Shown: positions 50,995 to 61,463, counted from the stretch's first letter. The stretch is DNA of 64,000 bases from Bacteroides cutis (GCF_900241005.1 NZ_OEST01000002.1:310001-374000), one strand, 5' to 3'. Numbers and translations are program-made. The notes: generated from the sequence alone by a model not told the origin.

Positions 50995-53440
50995 ATGCCC
51001 TTTCCTTTTCTTTTTTATGTATCCATTGAGTAGTACGAACCGCCAATATTCCATATATTATCACTTGAATCCATAACACCAACATCTGTGGCCAGATATC
51101 AGACAGACTTGCCCCCATTGAGTTCAATTTCACAAAAGCCAATACGGCAGGAGCTACGGGAAAAAGATAGTGTATTGCTTGCCAATACCATGGCATCAGT
51201 TCCAACGGATAAGATACTCCGGAAAGAAAAATATAGCCTACAGAGAAAAAGGCTATCATCAGCAAGGGAGCTTCAGAATCTGTGAACCAGCGTGAAACTG
51301 CAAGCGCAAAGAAACTCGTACCCAGCAGAAAAGGTATCATCATAGTGATAATATCCCATCCGCTACCAATGTTTGGAATGCTGAATAGATGTGGCAACAA
51401 TCCCAATAAGAACATAGAGAAGACTACATACAACATTACGTATACGAAAGTCCTTCCTGAAACTATCTGCAAAGCTTTTTTCCAGGTAAAACTATCTCCC
51501 TTCTCTCCTTGAAAGGAGGAGTCCTTGTAGAAGGAGGTAGCAGATAAACATTGTAATCCATCTAATTTTCGTTTTCTTCTTTCTTCTGCTTCTTCCCCTG
51601 TAAGCATTGCAATCACCATTAACATCGTCTGGAAAATAATAACAATCATCACCGCTGGAATTAAATAAGATCCGTACCCCTCGGTATAATTGTATAATGC
51701 TGTCCCCGATACATTGACAGGTGCCGATGAAGTCACCGCCAACAATCCCTGTAGAGGTAGAAATACTGTTCCTTCCATACGATGTGCATCATTAACAGCA
51801 AGCATCACCCGCGTGCTGGATTCTTGCAATCCTTTGAAATTAAGGAACGCATCCGTTGCGGCATAGAGTACAAATACGGATGTTTCCCCCCTGCCTACAC
51901 GCGCTTCAAAATCAGCAGGCAGATAAAGGATACCGGCTACTTCCCCTTGTTTCACCCATTTTCGTGCCTCAAGAATGTTGGGCGTTTGTGCATAGACCGA
52001 AGTTTGCGGTGTAGCATCCAACCAACGGATATATTCGCGACTCAGTGCAGAGTGGGAGAGATCCACCACAGCAACCGGAGCTTTACGTACCAGATTGGGT
52101 GCATACATATAGTTATATAGTAAACCGTATAGAAATATTCCCCCTGCCAATACCAGTAGAATAGCCGGATTGGTAGCGATAGCACGCCACTCACGACGAA
52201 TGCTCTCTCTCAAAGAAACGGTAGTGGCTTCTTCTCTTTGTTCGAGATGACGGTTCAACGATATTTTTTTTATCCAGTATTTCAGTAACGGCAATATTAA
52301 CAAAGTCAGTAACGGAAACACAAATAGGATGGCAACCGATTGCCAGAAATATCCAAATCCGGTATCAAAGTAAATCATAGCCTGTGCAGCTTCTGTAAAA
52401 TGTCGCACCGGAAATAGATAAGACGCTGCATATACAGGTTTGTACATTGCCGTAACAGGGAATGTAACGCCGGATAATGTCGCTCCTAAAGATCCCACCA
52501 TTGAAACCACACTAATGATATAGGCTATTTTAGGAAATACCGAGAAAATAAGGACAGCTAAAGCCTGTGTGGCGATAATAAAAATGATTGTAACAAGATT
52601 TATCAACCATAAACTCCCTTGAAAAGGGATATGCAGAGGACCGAAAAATACATAGTTAGCCAATATACCGATAATTGAAAACAGAATGGTATAGGGTAAT
52701 AACTTCCCTGTAACAGCCGTAAGAATATTGGCATTATCCAAATTACTACAATCTTTTCCCCGTGGAATACTTGTTTTTAACCATTCTTGTGCCGTTCCGA
52801 ATTTTATTTCACTGCCGATGGCATAAACTGTTACCAGTAAAATGAGTATTTGGAACAATACAAAGAAAAACGGCTGACTCAGGTAGATGGAATAATCCAT
52901 ATCCGGGTTGTAAAGCGGATGTGTACTGGCTTCTACCGGTAACAAGAAAGTTTGTATCTGTTTTTGTCCTACCCCCAATGTTTCCGCCTGCACAATAATG
53001 GGCGAAAGAGCCACAGGTGCAAGTGTATTCTCAAATGCAGCCATCAATTCGCTGCCAACCGAAAGAAGTGCATAGTGATAATAATAAGTAAGAGTAGCAT
53101 TTGTTCCCGTCACCGCTTTCTGTTCAAATTGGTGAGGAATGACAAGATATCCGTATATCTCTTTCCGTTGCAACGCCCGACGGGCGGTAGCTTCATCGGT
53201 AAAACGCTCCGTCACCCTGAATGTAGGTACAGCGGAAACACGTCGTGATATATTCCGTGAAGTTGCCGTATTGTCCTGGTCTACAATACCGATAGGTATA
53301 TTCTCCATCTGTCCGTTTCCGAAGATGGTAGACATGAAAAACAGGCAAAACAAGGGTAACGCAATGCAGACACCGAGATATAGACGGCGTGAAGTCATGC
53401 GATGCCACTCACGGAGAGAGACGTTATAGATCGATTTCAT
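50993..53440 (-). CDS. Double ABC-2 type permease
   Basis: The 815-residue protein contains two similar ABC-2 permease halves (~1-385 and ~405-815). Each begins with an REWR/REWH motif, one membrane helix, a large extracytoplasmic domain (VDQDNTATSRNISRR in half 1, VDLSHSALSREYIRWL in half 2) and then five helices. It is the last gene of an operon with HlyD- and TolC-like proteins, so it should export a substrate across both membranes. No ATPase gene is present in the operon, unlike typical ABC systems. Confidence 0.88.
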   Translation of the reverse strand: MKSIYNVSLREWHRMTSRRLYLGVCIALPLFCLFFMSTIFGNGQMENIPIGIVDQDNTATSRNISRRVSAVPTFRVTERFTDEATARRALQRKEIYGYLVIPHQFEQKAVTGTNATLTYYYHYALLSVGSELMAAFENTLAPVALSPIIVQAETLGVGQKQIQTFLLPVEASTHPLYNPDMDYSIYLSQPFFFVLFQILILLVTVYAIGSEIKFGTAQEWLKTSIPRGKDCSNLDNANILTAVTGKLLPYTILFSIIGILANYVFFGPLHIPFQGSLWLINLVTIIFIIATQALAVLIFSVFPKIAYIISVVSMVGSLGATLSGVTFPVTAMYKPVYAASYLFPVRHFTEAAQAMIYFDTGFGYFWQSVAILFVFPLLTLLILPLLKYWIKKISLNRHLEQREEATTVSLRESIRREWRAIATNPAILLVLAGGIFLYGLLYNYMYAPNLVRKAPVAVVDLSHSALSREYIRWLDATPQTSVYAQTPNILEARKWVKQGEVAGILYLPADFEARVGRGETSVFVLYAATDAFLNFKGLQESSTRVMLAVNDAHRMEGTVFLPLQGLLAVTSSAPVNVSGTALYNYTEGYGSYLIPAVMIVIIFQTMLMVIAMLTGEEAEERRKRKLDGLQCLSATSFYKDSSFQGEKGDSFTWKKALQIVSGRTFVYVMLYVVFSMFLLGLLPHLFSIPNIGSGWDIITMMIPFLLGTSFFALAVSRWFTDSEAPLLMIAFFSVGYIFLSGVSYPLELMPWYWQAIHYLFPVAPAVLAFVKLNSMGASLSDIWPQMLVLWIQVIIYGILAVRTTQWIHKKEKERA

Positions 53441-53467
53441 ATTAAGTATAAGTTTATTCGCTACGGA

Positions 53468-54451
53468 TTACATAGTCAGCAGTATCGACATCCCCGGACG
53501 TAAACCTTCTACATCTCCTGTAGGACGTGCATGTATTTCAAAAGTCTGCATATCATAACTTCCCGTCTGCTTCGTTGATTTCCAAGTAGCGAAACTGCCC
53601 AACGGACTGATATAGTAAATACGGAACTCAATGTCTTTCCGGTCAAGAGCCGGTACATCCGCTTTGAATGTGCCACCCATTTTGAATTGTGGCATCAGGT
53701 CTTCACGGATATTCAGTACGACATGCGCATCGCTCATCACCACCAGACTCATGATCGGTGTACCGGGAGCCACCAACTCACCCCGTTTTGGGAAGATAGT
53801 AGCTATCTGTCCGTCTTCGGGAGCTGTCAGGCGAGAATCTACCAATAGAGCAGAAACCTCATCTACCGTACTTCGAGCGGCATCGACCAAACTGCGGGCA
53901 GCGGCTTTGTCTTCACTTTGTGCCCCATCCACCGCCATCTGATATTGTTCGTATGCGACGCGTTCAGCCGCCTGTGCAGCCTTATACATAGCTTCTACCT
54001 CGTCTTTACGCTGTGAAGTAACCACACTGTCTTTATATAATGTGAGGATACGTTGATAGGTTGTTTTGGCAAGGGTCAGGTCACTTTGAGTCTTGTTCCA
54101 GAATTGTAGTGCGGTGGCAATGATTTGTCGGCGTGTGCCTGCATCTATTTTTTTATTCTGCTCCTGTGCAACTTGTTCCAATGCGTTCACCTGACGATAT
54201 TTGGCTTCGATAGTGGGACTGTTAATGACTACAAGCGTATCTCCGGCTTTCACCCAGTCTCCCTCCTGTACCAGGAAAGAATCTATCCTTCCCGGAAGTT
54301 TTCCACTGATACGTATTTCGGTAGCTTCCACTTGTCCCTGTAATACCAATGGTTCTCGGCTCATAAGTACCATGCCGATTACGGAAACAAGTACCGTAAT
54401 GACCAAAATGATGATGAATGCAATACTGATGTTTCTTTTAGATATGTCCAT
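53468..54451 (-). CDS. HlyD-family membrane fusion protein
   Basis: The 327-residue protein has an N-terminal membrane anchor (~9-30), a lipoyl half-motif (VLQGQVEATEIRISGKLPGR, ~36), a coiled-coil hairpin (~75-195) and a second lipoyl half and beta-barrel (RLTAPEDGQIATIFPKRGE, ~213), ending near LRPGMSILLTM. It bridges the inner-membrane permease and the TolC-like channel. It lies 12 bases after the TolC gene and 27 before the permease gene. Confidence 0.92.
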   Translation of the reverse strand: MDISKRNISIAFIIILVITVLVSVIGMVLMSREPLVLQGQVEATEIRISGKLPGRIDSFLVQEGDWVKAGDTLVVINSPTIEAKYRQVNALEQVAQEQNKKIDAGTRRQIIATALQFWNKTQSDLTLAKTTYQRILTLYKDSVVTSQRKDEVEAMYKAAQAAERVAYEQYQMAVDGAQSEDKAAARSLVDAARSTVDEVSALLVDSRLTAPEDGQIATIFPKRGELVAPGTPIMSLVVMSDAHVVLNIREDLMPQFKMGGTFKADVPALDRKDIEFRIYYISPLGSFATWKSTKQTGSYDMQTFEIHARPTGDVEGLRPGMSILLTM

Positions 54452-54462
54452 ATTGGTTTAGT

Positions 54463-55902
54463 TTAATTTTTTACTAAATATTTCTCAAAATGTTCCGGCG
54501 TACCACAGATTGCCAATAAGTTCATCAGTGTCACGTCGTATTCATAATAAGCTGCCAATCGAGCCACACGTACGGTTGCCAGCATTGTTTCCGCATCGAC
54601 CACTTCTGTAGAAGTAGCCATACCTTCGGCGAAAGATTTCTTGCGGATACGTACCAATTCCTCGCTCAGTTCAATGGTCGTATTCAGGGCACGTACATTG
54701 TCCTGCGCTTTTTGTAACTGGGAATAAAGTTTGTCTATACCTATGCCCAAATCATCCTTTGCCTTTTCCTGTCCCAAAGCAAGTGTCTGTTGCGCCAATT
54801 TGGATTGGCGGATACGCTTCTCACGTGCTAGGCCATCGAACAAATTCCATGTGAAACCTATCCCTACCATAGTGCGGGGTACAAGGTTACTTTGTATCCC
54901 GTGTGAATAGAGTGTCTGCTTGCCGAACACGGCAATATCGGGCATATATCCGCTTTGATTGATGCGAAGTTGTTGTTTGGCGATATGCGATTGTAGTTGC
55001 AATTGGTTTACTACATAATTTTCAGTCCGCATGACCTGTATAAATTCCTCTTTAGCCGGTAAATTCTCGTTGATGAAGAGTGGGGAAGTAGGTTGTATAC
55101 TGTTGGTATCTTCCAAATTGAGCAGTGTGCGCAGAGCACTCTGTACTACCGTAACTTCTTTTTGCGATGCCTCTAATGCACGTTGCGCTTCGTCCATATT
55201 TACCTGGGCAAAAAGCCTTCCGGCTTTGTCAATCATCCCTACCGCTTCCAGTTTCAAAGCATTTTCATAATGGCGTTTCAGACTGTTGTAAGTATCCAGC
55301 CTCACTTGTACCACTTCCCGGGCAAGGCGCAACCCGAAATAACTCTCGGCTAACAGGGTACGTTGAGTTGCATCCGTTTGTTCACGATTTTCGCGGGCAA
55401 TATCTATCATTGTATTTCCTATTTTGTTGGCGTGGATACGTTTACCACCGGAAAACACCACCCATTCTGCAGTCAATCCCACAGAAGTCAGATTACGGGG
55501 AGCAAGAGGGAAGATAAGGGTATGGGCACCTATCTGATCCAGGATGCCCGTTATGAACCGGTCATCCGGTATAATATTATGTACAAAATCTTTTGCCGGA
55601 TCAGTAAATTGTGAAAGCGGTTGCTTCACCTCTAATTTCTCGGACAAATGCACAAAAGTTCCGGTACCCTGCAAACTGGGATACCACAAAGCATTCAGTT
55701 TGTCTCGTTCTGCACGGGCGGTTTCTATGCCTTTATCTGCTATCTTCAGGCTCCGGTTGCCTTGTTGCATCTGGCGGAGAGCATCGTCAAAGCTAAGGGA
55801 GAGAGTTTGCTCTGTAATGTAGACATCCGGGGTCATATCCGGTATTTGTGCCGTTACAGAAACACTCGTTCCCAAAAGGGCGATGAGTAGAATTTGTTTC
55901 AT
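54463..55902 (-). CDS. TolC-family outer-membrane efflux protein
   Basis: The 479-residue protein has a signal peptide (cleavage near VTAQI, ~19) and the duplicated alpha-helical barrel pattern of OEP/TolC proteins (SLSFDDALRQMQQGNRSLK ~36, GIGFTWNLFDGLARE ~345, LVRIRKKSFAEGMATSTEV ~420). It forms the outer-membrane channel of the export complex. It is the first gene of the leftward operon and divergent from cobQ. Confidence 0.92.
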   Translation of the reverse strand: MKQILLIALLGTSVSVTAQIPDMTPDVYITEQTLSLSFDDALRQMQQGNRSLKIADKGIETARAERDKLNALWYPSLQGTGTFVHLSEKLEVKQPLSQFTDPAKDFVHNIIPDDRFITGILDQIGAHTLIFPLAPRNLTSVGLTAEWVVFSGGKRIHANKIGNTMIDIARENREQTDATQRTLLAESYFGLRLAREVVQVRLDTYNSLKRHYENALKLEAVGMIDKAGRLFAQVNMDEAQRALEASQKEVTVVQSALRTLLNLEDTNSIQPTSPLFINENLPAKEEFIQVMRTENYVVNQLQLQSHIAKQQLRINQSGYMPDIAVFGKQTLYSHGIQSNLVPRTMVGIGFTWNLFDGLAREKRIRQSKLAQQTLALGQEKAKDDLGIGIDKLYSQLQKAQDNVRALNTTIELSEELVRIRKKSFAEGMATSTEVVDAETMLATVRVARLAAYYEYDVTLMNLLAICGTPEHFEKYLVKN

Positions 55903-55988
55903 ATGTTAAGTTTATCGTTTAGGTTTAGAATGATACTCTTTCAAACACACTTTTTCTGTGATTGTTCAATCTGTATACTTTTTACTAT

Positions 55989-55996
55989 TATCTTTG
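55989..55996 (+). promoter_or_regulatory. -7 box of the cobQ operon
   Basis: TATCTTTG matches TAnnTTTG, 20 bases before the cobQ ATG. A TTG at 55962-55964 lies 24 bases upstream, slightly too far. Its position shows that longer frames starting at 55894 are not the real gene start. Confidence 0.6.
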
Positions 55997-56016
55997 TCGT
56001 CGCAAAAACAAAAGAT

Positions 56017-57543
56017 ATGAATAAACTTCATCCCATCATGTTTGCCGGTACGGGTAGCGATGTAGGCAAGAGTATTATCGCTGCCGCTTTTTGCCGTATA
56101 TTCAAGCAAGACGGTTATTATCCGGCTCCTTTCAAGGCACAAAACATGGCGCTTAATTCTTACGCTACCCCCGAAGGACTGGAGATAGGACGTGCTCAGG
56201 CCGTACAGGCTGAAGCTGCCGGTATTCCTTGCCATACCGACATGAATCCCTTGTTGCTGAAACCCCAATCCGACCATACTTCACAAGTTGTTCTTAACGG
56301 TCTCCCCATCGGTAACCGTGATGCTTACGAATATTTCCGCAAGGAAGGACGCGAGGAGCTTCGCCGAGAAGTTTGTGCGGCTTATGACCGCCTTTCCAGA
56401 ACTTACAATCCGGTTGTGATGGAAGGTGCCGGTAGTATTTCCGAAATCAATCTCCGTGATTCCGATTTGGTAAACCTGCCGATGGCTCTTCATGCCGGAG
56501 CAGATGTTATTTTGGTAGGAGATATTGACCGGGGTGGAGTTTTTGCCAGTGTCTATGGTTCTGTTATGTTACTTCGTCCACACGAACGCGAACGTATCAA
56601 GGGAATTCTTATCAATAAGTTCCGTGGAGATATCCGCCTTTTCGAGTCGGGTATAAAAATATTGGAGGAGCTTTGCGGTATTCCTGTGATAGGTGTTATT
56701 CCCTATTATAAAGATATATTTATTGAAGAAGAAGATTCTGTAGCCCTTGCCACTAAATCTATGCAGGCCAAACGTGGCAAGGTAAATGTAGCCGTTGTAC
56801 TTTTGCGTCATCTCAGTAATTTCACCGATTTCAATGTCCTGGAGCGTGATCCGCGTGTACATCTTTTTTATACAAACAATACAGATGAACTGATAAAAGC
56901 AGATATCATCATTCTGCCCGGCAGTAAGAGTACGCTTGCCGATCTTTATGAACTTCGTCGCAACGGGGTGGCGCAGACCATTATTCGTGCTCATCGCGAA
57001 GGTGTCACGGTTATGGGTATCTGCGGAGGTTATCAACTTATGGGGCAGGAAGTACTCGACCCTGACCACGTAGAAGGCGATATAGACCGTTTACCCGGAC
57101 TCGGACTGTTACCTGTAAGTACGCGTATGACGGAGAAAAAGGTTACAAGACAAGTTAAGTTCAGGCTTAATACAAAATCAGACTGTAATACAGTGATACC
57201 ACATGGTAATTCTTCATTAATGAACGGCTATGAAATCCATATGGGAACTACTTCTCCTATAAATGGTGTTTCCGTTTCTCCATTGAACATATTGGAAGAC
57301 GGTTGTACCGACGGTTATTTTATAGACCGCACTTGTATGGGTACCTATATTCACGGTATTCTCGACAACCCTACATTTATTGATTTCCTTCTCGAACCTT
57401 TTTCCGATAAATTGTCCGATGCAGCGAAATCATTTGATTATCATCAATTCAAAGAAGAACAATACGATAAGCTTGCCAACCATGTACGTATCCACGTGAA
57501 CATGCCGCTTATTTACCAAATATTGACAGAAAACCATGATTGA
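56017..57543 (+). CDS. cobQ: Cobyric acid synthase
   Basis: This enzyme (CbiP/CobQ) amidates four carboxylates of adenosyl-cobyrinic acid a,c-diamide. The 508-residue protein has an N-terminal P-loop GTGSDVGKS (~10), the LMNPLLLKPQSDHTSQVV-like block (~70), VMEGAGSISEIN (~128) and a GATase domain with the nucleophile in GICGGYQLMG (~334). The ATG at 56017 matches the family start; the promoter box lies just upstream. It overlaps cobD by eight bases. Confidence 0.95.
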   Translation: MNKLHPIMFAGTGSDVGKSIIAAAFCRIFKQDGYYPAPFKAQNMALNSYATPEGLEIGRAQAVQAEAAGIPCHTDMNPLLLKPQSDHTSQVVLNGLPIGNRDAYEYFRKEGREELRREVCAAYDRLSRTYNPVVMEGAGSISEINLRDSDLVNLPMALHAGADVILVGDIDRGGVFASVYGSVMLLRPHERERIKGILINKFRGDIRLFESGIKILEELCGIPVIGVIPYYKDIFIEEEDSVALATKSMQAKRGKVNVAVVLLRHLSNFTDFNVLERDPRVHLFYTNNTDELIKADIIILPGSKSTLADLYELRRNGVAQTIIRAHREGVTVMGICGGYQLMGQEVLDPDHVEGDIDRLPGLGLLPVSTRMTEKKVTRQVKFRLNTKSDCNTVIPHGNSSLMNGYEIHMGTTSPINGVSVSPLNILEDGCTDGYFIDRTCMGTYIHGILDNPTFIDFLLEPFSDKLSDAAKSFDYHQFKEEQYDKLANHVRIHVNMPLIYQILTENHD

Positions 57544-58567
57544 AGGACACGGAGACGACTCCTATAAATACAATTATCCCATAACAGCGAATTTCAGTTC
57601 CAATGTTTACAGTAAAGTAGACCTTTCACCTCTGAAAGCCCATTTGTGCGAACAAATAGGAGGAATCGGTAACTATCCTGAACCGGAACCTTATACGTTG
57701 GAAGCCCGTCTTGCTTTCCGTTATAATTTACCCGTCGATGCCGTATGCGTAACGAATGGCGCAACTGAAGCTATCTACCTTATAGCCCAAACCTTTCGTG
57801 GAACCAATACCGCCATCTTACAGCCAACTTTCAGTGAATATGCCGATGCTTGTTGTATGCATGGACATAAAGTGACATCCATTTATCGGATTCCTTTGGC
57901 AAAAGACCGCTACCTTTTACCGGAAGATACGCGCATGCTTTGGCTCTGTAATCCGAACAATCCCACTGGAACTGTGATTGATAAAGAGTCTCTAATAGAA
58001 CTCATTAAACATAATCCACAAGTTTGTTTCGTCATAGACCAGTCTTACGAGTATTTCACTCTGTGTCCACTTTTCGCTCCGGCAGAAGCAGCGGCGTTTC
58101 CCAATGTTCTGTTACTTCATTCCATGACAAAACGTTATGCGGTTCCCGGTCTGCGGCTCGGATACGTCACAGGTTCCTCTGGCTTACTGGCACGCCTACG
58201 TACCAATCGTATGCCCTGGTCTGTCAACCAACTTGCCATTGAGGCTGGATTATATTTACTGGAGCACGATGTCCCCAATCCGTTGGATGTCCCCGCCTAT
58301 TTGCAGGAAACAACCCGTTTACGTTCGGCTCTCGAAGCTCTCGGAGGACTGGAAGTGTGGGCTACAGAAACTCATTTTATGTTGATACGTCTCCGTTTTG
58401 GTAAAGCTGCCGCGCTGAAAGATTATCTGGCGGAAAAGCAAGGTATCCTTATTCGTGATGCTTCCAATTTCGACGGTTTGGATGAACACTTCTTCCGTAT
58501 AGCTACCCAAACACCCGAAGAAAATGATCGTTTGGTAAAAGCTATCGGTCAGTGGTTTGAACAATAA
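57536..58567 (+). CDS. cobD: Threonine-phosphate decarboxylase
   Basis: This PLP enzyme forms (R)-1-amino-2-propanol phosphate, the linker arm of cobalamin. The 343-residue protein belongs to the class I/II aminotransferase family: GIGNYPEPEPYTLE (~43), VTNGATEAIYLI (~66), CNPNNPTGTV (~140) and the PLP lysine in SMTKRYAVPGLRLGY (~199). Histidinol-phosphate aminotransferase is related, but cobQ and cbiB on either side support CobD. It overlaps cobQ by eight bases and is followed by cbiB after 12. Confidence 0.92.
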   Translation: MIEGHGDDSYKYNYPITANFSSNVYSKVDLSPLKAHLCEQIGGIGNYPEPEPYTLEARLAFRYNLPVDAVCVTNGATEAIYLIAQTFRGTNTAILQPTFSEYADACCMHGHKVTSIYRIPLAKDRYLLPEDTRMLWLCNPNNPTGTVIDKESLIELIKHNPQVCFVIDQSYEYFTLCPLFAPAEAAAFPNVLLLHSMTKRYAVPGLRLGYVTGSSGLLARLRTNRMPWSVNQLAIEAGLYLLEHDVPNPLDVPAYLQETTRLRSALEALGGLEVWATETHFMLIRLRFGKAAALKDYLAEKQGILIRDASNFDGLDEHFFRIATQTPEENDRLVKAIGQWFEQ

Positions 58568-58579
58568 ATAAATCTATTT

Positions 58580-59560
58580 ATGGAGAATTTTCTAATCATT
58601 TTGGGTGTTACATTCAGCATAAATCTACCGTTGGTTACAGCTTGGATACTCGATCACTGGTTGGGTGATCCTTCTTGGTTGCCCCATCCCGTAGTCGCTT
58701 TTGGTAAGGCTATTTCTTTTTGTGAACATCGTTTCAACAAGGGCGAGGCACGATTTCTGAAAGGTGCTGTTGTGACATTGATGTTGGTGGTAGGTGTCTT
58801 TATCCTGACAGCCTATCTGTTACATTGGGCATCTCTTTATTCTCCGGGACTATTGTTGGCCGCGCAGATCCTTCTCATATTTTATTGTCTGGCAGGTACT
58901 ACGTTGATACGTGAAGTCCGCAATGTATTCAGAGCTGTAGACCGTTCGCTGGAGGCGGGTAGAAAACAGGTATCCCGTATTGTAGGACGTGATACATCGG
59001 AGCTATCGGCACAGGAGGTGCGTACTGCCGCTCTCGAGACATTAGCCGAGAACCTAAATGACGGTGTTATAGCTCCTTTGTTCTGGTATATGCTGCTGGG
59101 AGTTCCGGGTATGCTTGCCTATAAAATGATAAACACCCTCGATTCTATGATTGGTTATAAAAATGAACGTTATCACCGTTTCGGCTGTTTTGCCGCCCGA
59201 TTGGATGATGTTGCCAACTATATCCCTGCCCGATTGACTGCTTTTCTCATGATAATAGCATCCAAACGACTGTCTCTGCTTGTCTTTGTCGGTAAGTATG
59301 GTAACCAGCATGCCAGCCCAAACTCCGGTTATCCCGAAGCGGCACTTGCCGGAATTTTGAATTGTCGTTTCGGAGGCCCTCACAATTATTTTGGAGAGAA
59401 GGTATGGAAACCCTATATAGGTAGTAATGAACGTCCGTTGACAACAGAAGATATGAAAATCGCGGTATATATCAATCGTTGTACCGAGTGGTTAATGGTG
59501 GTATCTGTAATAATTATCACCACCTTGGTATCTTTCTTTCTACCCTCCCTGTTATTTTAA
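58580..59560 (+). CDS. cbiB: Adenosylcobinamide-phosphate synthase
   Basis: CbiB couples aminopropanol (phosphate) to adenosylcobyric acid at the inner membrane. The 326-residue protein has about five hydrophobic segments and signature blocks LDHWLGDPSWLPHPVVAFG (~25), LAENLNDGVIAPLFWY (~155), MINTLDSMIGYKNERY (~183) and NSGYPEAALAG (~249). It closes the rightward cobQ-cobD-cbiB operon. Confidence 0.95.
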   Translation: MENFLIILGVTFSINLPLVTAWILDHWLGDPSWLPHPVVAFGKAISFCEHRFNKGEARFLKGAVVTLMLVVGVFILTAYLLHWASLYSPGLLLAAQILLIFYCLAGTTLIREVRNVFRAVDRSLEAGRKQVSRIVGRDTSELSAQEVRTAALETLAENLNDGVIAPLFWYMLLGVPGMLAYKMINTLDSMIGYKNERYHRFGCFAARLDDVANYIPARLTAFLMIIASKRLSLLVFVGKYGNQHASPNSGYPEAALAGILNCRFGGPHNYFGEKVWKPYIGSNERPLTTEDMKIAVYINRCTEWLMVVSVIIITTLVSFFLPSLLF

Positions 59561-59567
59561 CTAAATC

Positions 59568-59599
59568 TTTGTCTGTCTGAAAGATATTAAATATCTTTG
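59568..59599 (+). promoter_or_regulatory. Consensus promoter of the sensor-kinase pair
   Basis: TTTG (59568-59571), a 20-base gap and TATCTTTG (59592-59599) form a perfect Bacteroides promoter; the start codon is 16 bases further on, predicting a very short leader of about 13 bases. Confidence 0.78.
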
Positions 59600-59615
59600 C
59601 GTACAAACAGAGAGC

Positions 59616-61463
59616 ATGAGGAAAATACTGAAATATATTTGTATTATTCTTTTTTGTGCTGTAAACGTGTTTTACGTTTCAGCGGTAAACAAAGAAGATG
59701 CAGTGATTTCCGCTTTTAAGAACAGCTTTGGTTTCGATTATCTCACAAAAGAAGAATGTGATACACTGAATATCAATAAACTGTTACCGCAATTAGAAGC
59801 CGGTCGGCAATACAGAACCTATTTTGAACTTGAAAGAATTCTTATCAAATCTTATCTTTTTCGTGGAGAAATACGCCTCGCCATTGCCTACAGTGATCGG
59901 ATGTATTCCAAAGCCCATGCCCTCTCCAATACTTTCGGCACTGCTCTCGCACTGAACGCGATGGGGGAGGTTTATGCTTATACCGGACGGATGAGCGAGG
60001 CAAAAGAGGCTTATGAAAAAGCTTTGGAATTATTTGATACCTTGAAAGAAGAGGATCTGTATATCCGAATGTTACTCGTTGAGCTTGTAGAGTATAACAT
60101 ACAGGTTCAAAACAAACATTTGGCATCGCATTATCTTACTCGTCTCAACCGTTATCAGCCGGGGCAACTTACTCCACCGGAACAAGCAGCCTGTTATGTC
60201 TCCAATATATATTATCAACTGTTTAAAAATGTGTCGAACGTCGCACGTCAATATATGGATAAGATTGCGGTACTCAATCTCGATCAGTTTCCAGAGATAA
60301 AAGAGTATTTATTATTGGTGAATGCCCGCTATTTCTATTCCATAAAAGAGAATAAAAAAGCATTGTCTGCTTATGACGATTTTTTGCAAACGAATTATGC
60401 CAAAGTCAATACACGTTCATACCGGGAAACTTTACAGGAGAAGGCGGATTTGTTATTGAAGATGGGAAACAAGGAAGAAGCCTATATACAATATGGTAAA
60501 GTCTTCTCTTATATTAAGGCGGCCTTTGATAATAATTATCCTAGAGAAATAAACCAGTTGACAATGCGTTTTCAGGCTGATCAGTTAGCCTATCAGAATG
60601 AACATGACCGTATTGTTTCTATGCGGTTCTATTTGGTGGGTGTTGTACTATGCAGTATAGCTCTGATATTGTTTTTAATGTTCAGTTGGAAAAAAATATT
60701 CCGTTTAAAGCGTTCCAAACAGAAACAGGAAGTTATGAAACTGAAATCAGAACGTGCTATCCGGCGTAAGAATATGTTTCTCTCCAATATGAGCCATGAA
60801 GTACGTACTCCGTTGAATGCAATTGTTGGTTTTTCAGCTGTATTGACTTCTGAAGATGAATCGTTTGATGATGAATCCCGTAAGGAATTTTGTGAAATAA
60901 TCAAAGTCAATTCTTTCCAACTATTGAAGCTGATCAATGACATTCTGGATGTATCTGATTTTGAGAGTGACAATATAGCTTTTAACATACAAACTTATGA
61001 CGCCGTGAAACTTTGTCGGGAAACTGTTGAGACCGTCATAGCTTCCCGTAAGCTTCAGGTAAAGATGTATTTTGCTACTGAACTTACCGAGCTGAGAATG
61101 GAAACGGATGATTCTCGTCTTCGTCAGGTATTGATAAACTTACTGGTAAATGCTGCCAAGTTCACCGAACAAGGATATATCGTTCTCAATCTGGAATTAG
61201 CAGACGAACAGACCGCCATATTCTCCGTTACCGATACTGGTTGTGGTATTCCGGTTGAAAAACAACATTTAATCTTCGAACGTTTTGAGAAGTTGAATGA
61301 CTTTGTACAAGGTAGTGGATTAGGACTATCCATTTGCCGTCTGATTATGGATCACATGCATGGTAAGATATGGGTAGACAGTCAATATACGCAAGGTACT
61401 CGTTTTTACTTTACGCATCCGTTGAAGTATACTCCCGATTTACCTGAAACCTCTGCCCCATGA
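59616..61463 (+). CDS. TPR sensor histidine kinase
   Basis: The 615-residue protein has a signal peptide (~1-23), periplasmic TPR-like repeats (~60-330, GTALALNAMGEVYAYTGRM), a membrane segment (~338-358) and a full cytoplasmic kinase: H-box MSHEVRTPLNAIVGF (His394), N-box NLLVNAAKF (~507), G1 VTDTGCGIP (~539) and G2 GSGLGLSICRLI (~567). It has no receiver domain and no neighbouring response regulator. It overlaps the next kinase-like gene by ATGA (61460-61463), so the two are made together. The signal sensed is unknown. Confidence 0.9.
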   Translation: MRKILKYICIILFCAVNVFYVSAVNKEDAVISAFKNSFGFDYLTKEECDTLNINKLLPQLEAGRQYRTYFELERILIKSYLFRGEIRLAIAYSDRMYSKAHALSNTFGTALALNAMGEVYAYTGRMSEAKEAYEKALELFDTLKEEDLYIRMLLVELVEYNIQVQNKHLASHYLTRLNRYQPGQLTPPEQAACYVSNIYYQLFKNVSNVARQYMDKIAVLNLDQFPEIKEYLLLVNARYFYSIKENKKALSAYDDFLQTNYAKVNTRSYRETLQEKADLLLKMGNKEEAYIQYGKVFSYIKAAFDNNYPREINQLTMRFQADQLAYQNEHDRIVSMRFYLVGVVLCSIALILFLMFSWKKIFRLKRSKQKQEVMKLKSERAIRRKNMFLSNMSHEVRTPLNAIVGFSAVLTSEDESFDDESRKEFCEIIKVNSFQLLKLINDILDVSDFESDNIAFNIQTYDAVKLCRETVETVIASRKLQVKMYFATELTELRMETDDSRLRQVLINLLVNAAKFTEQGYIVLNLELADEQTAIFSVTDTGCGIPVEKQHLIFERFEKLNDFVQGSGLGLSICRLIMDHMHGKIWVDSQYTQGTRFYFTHPLKYTPDLPETSAP

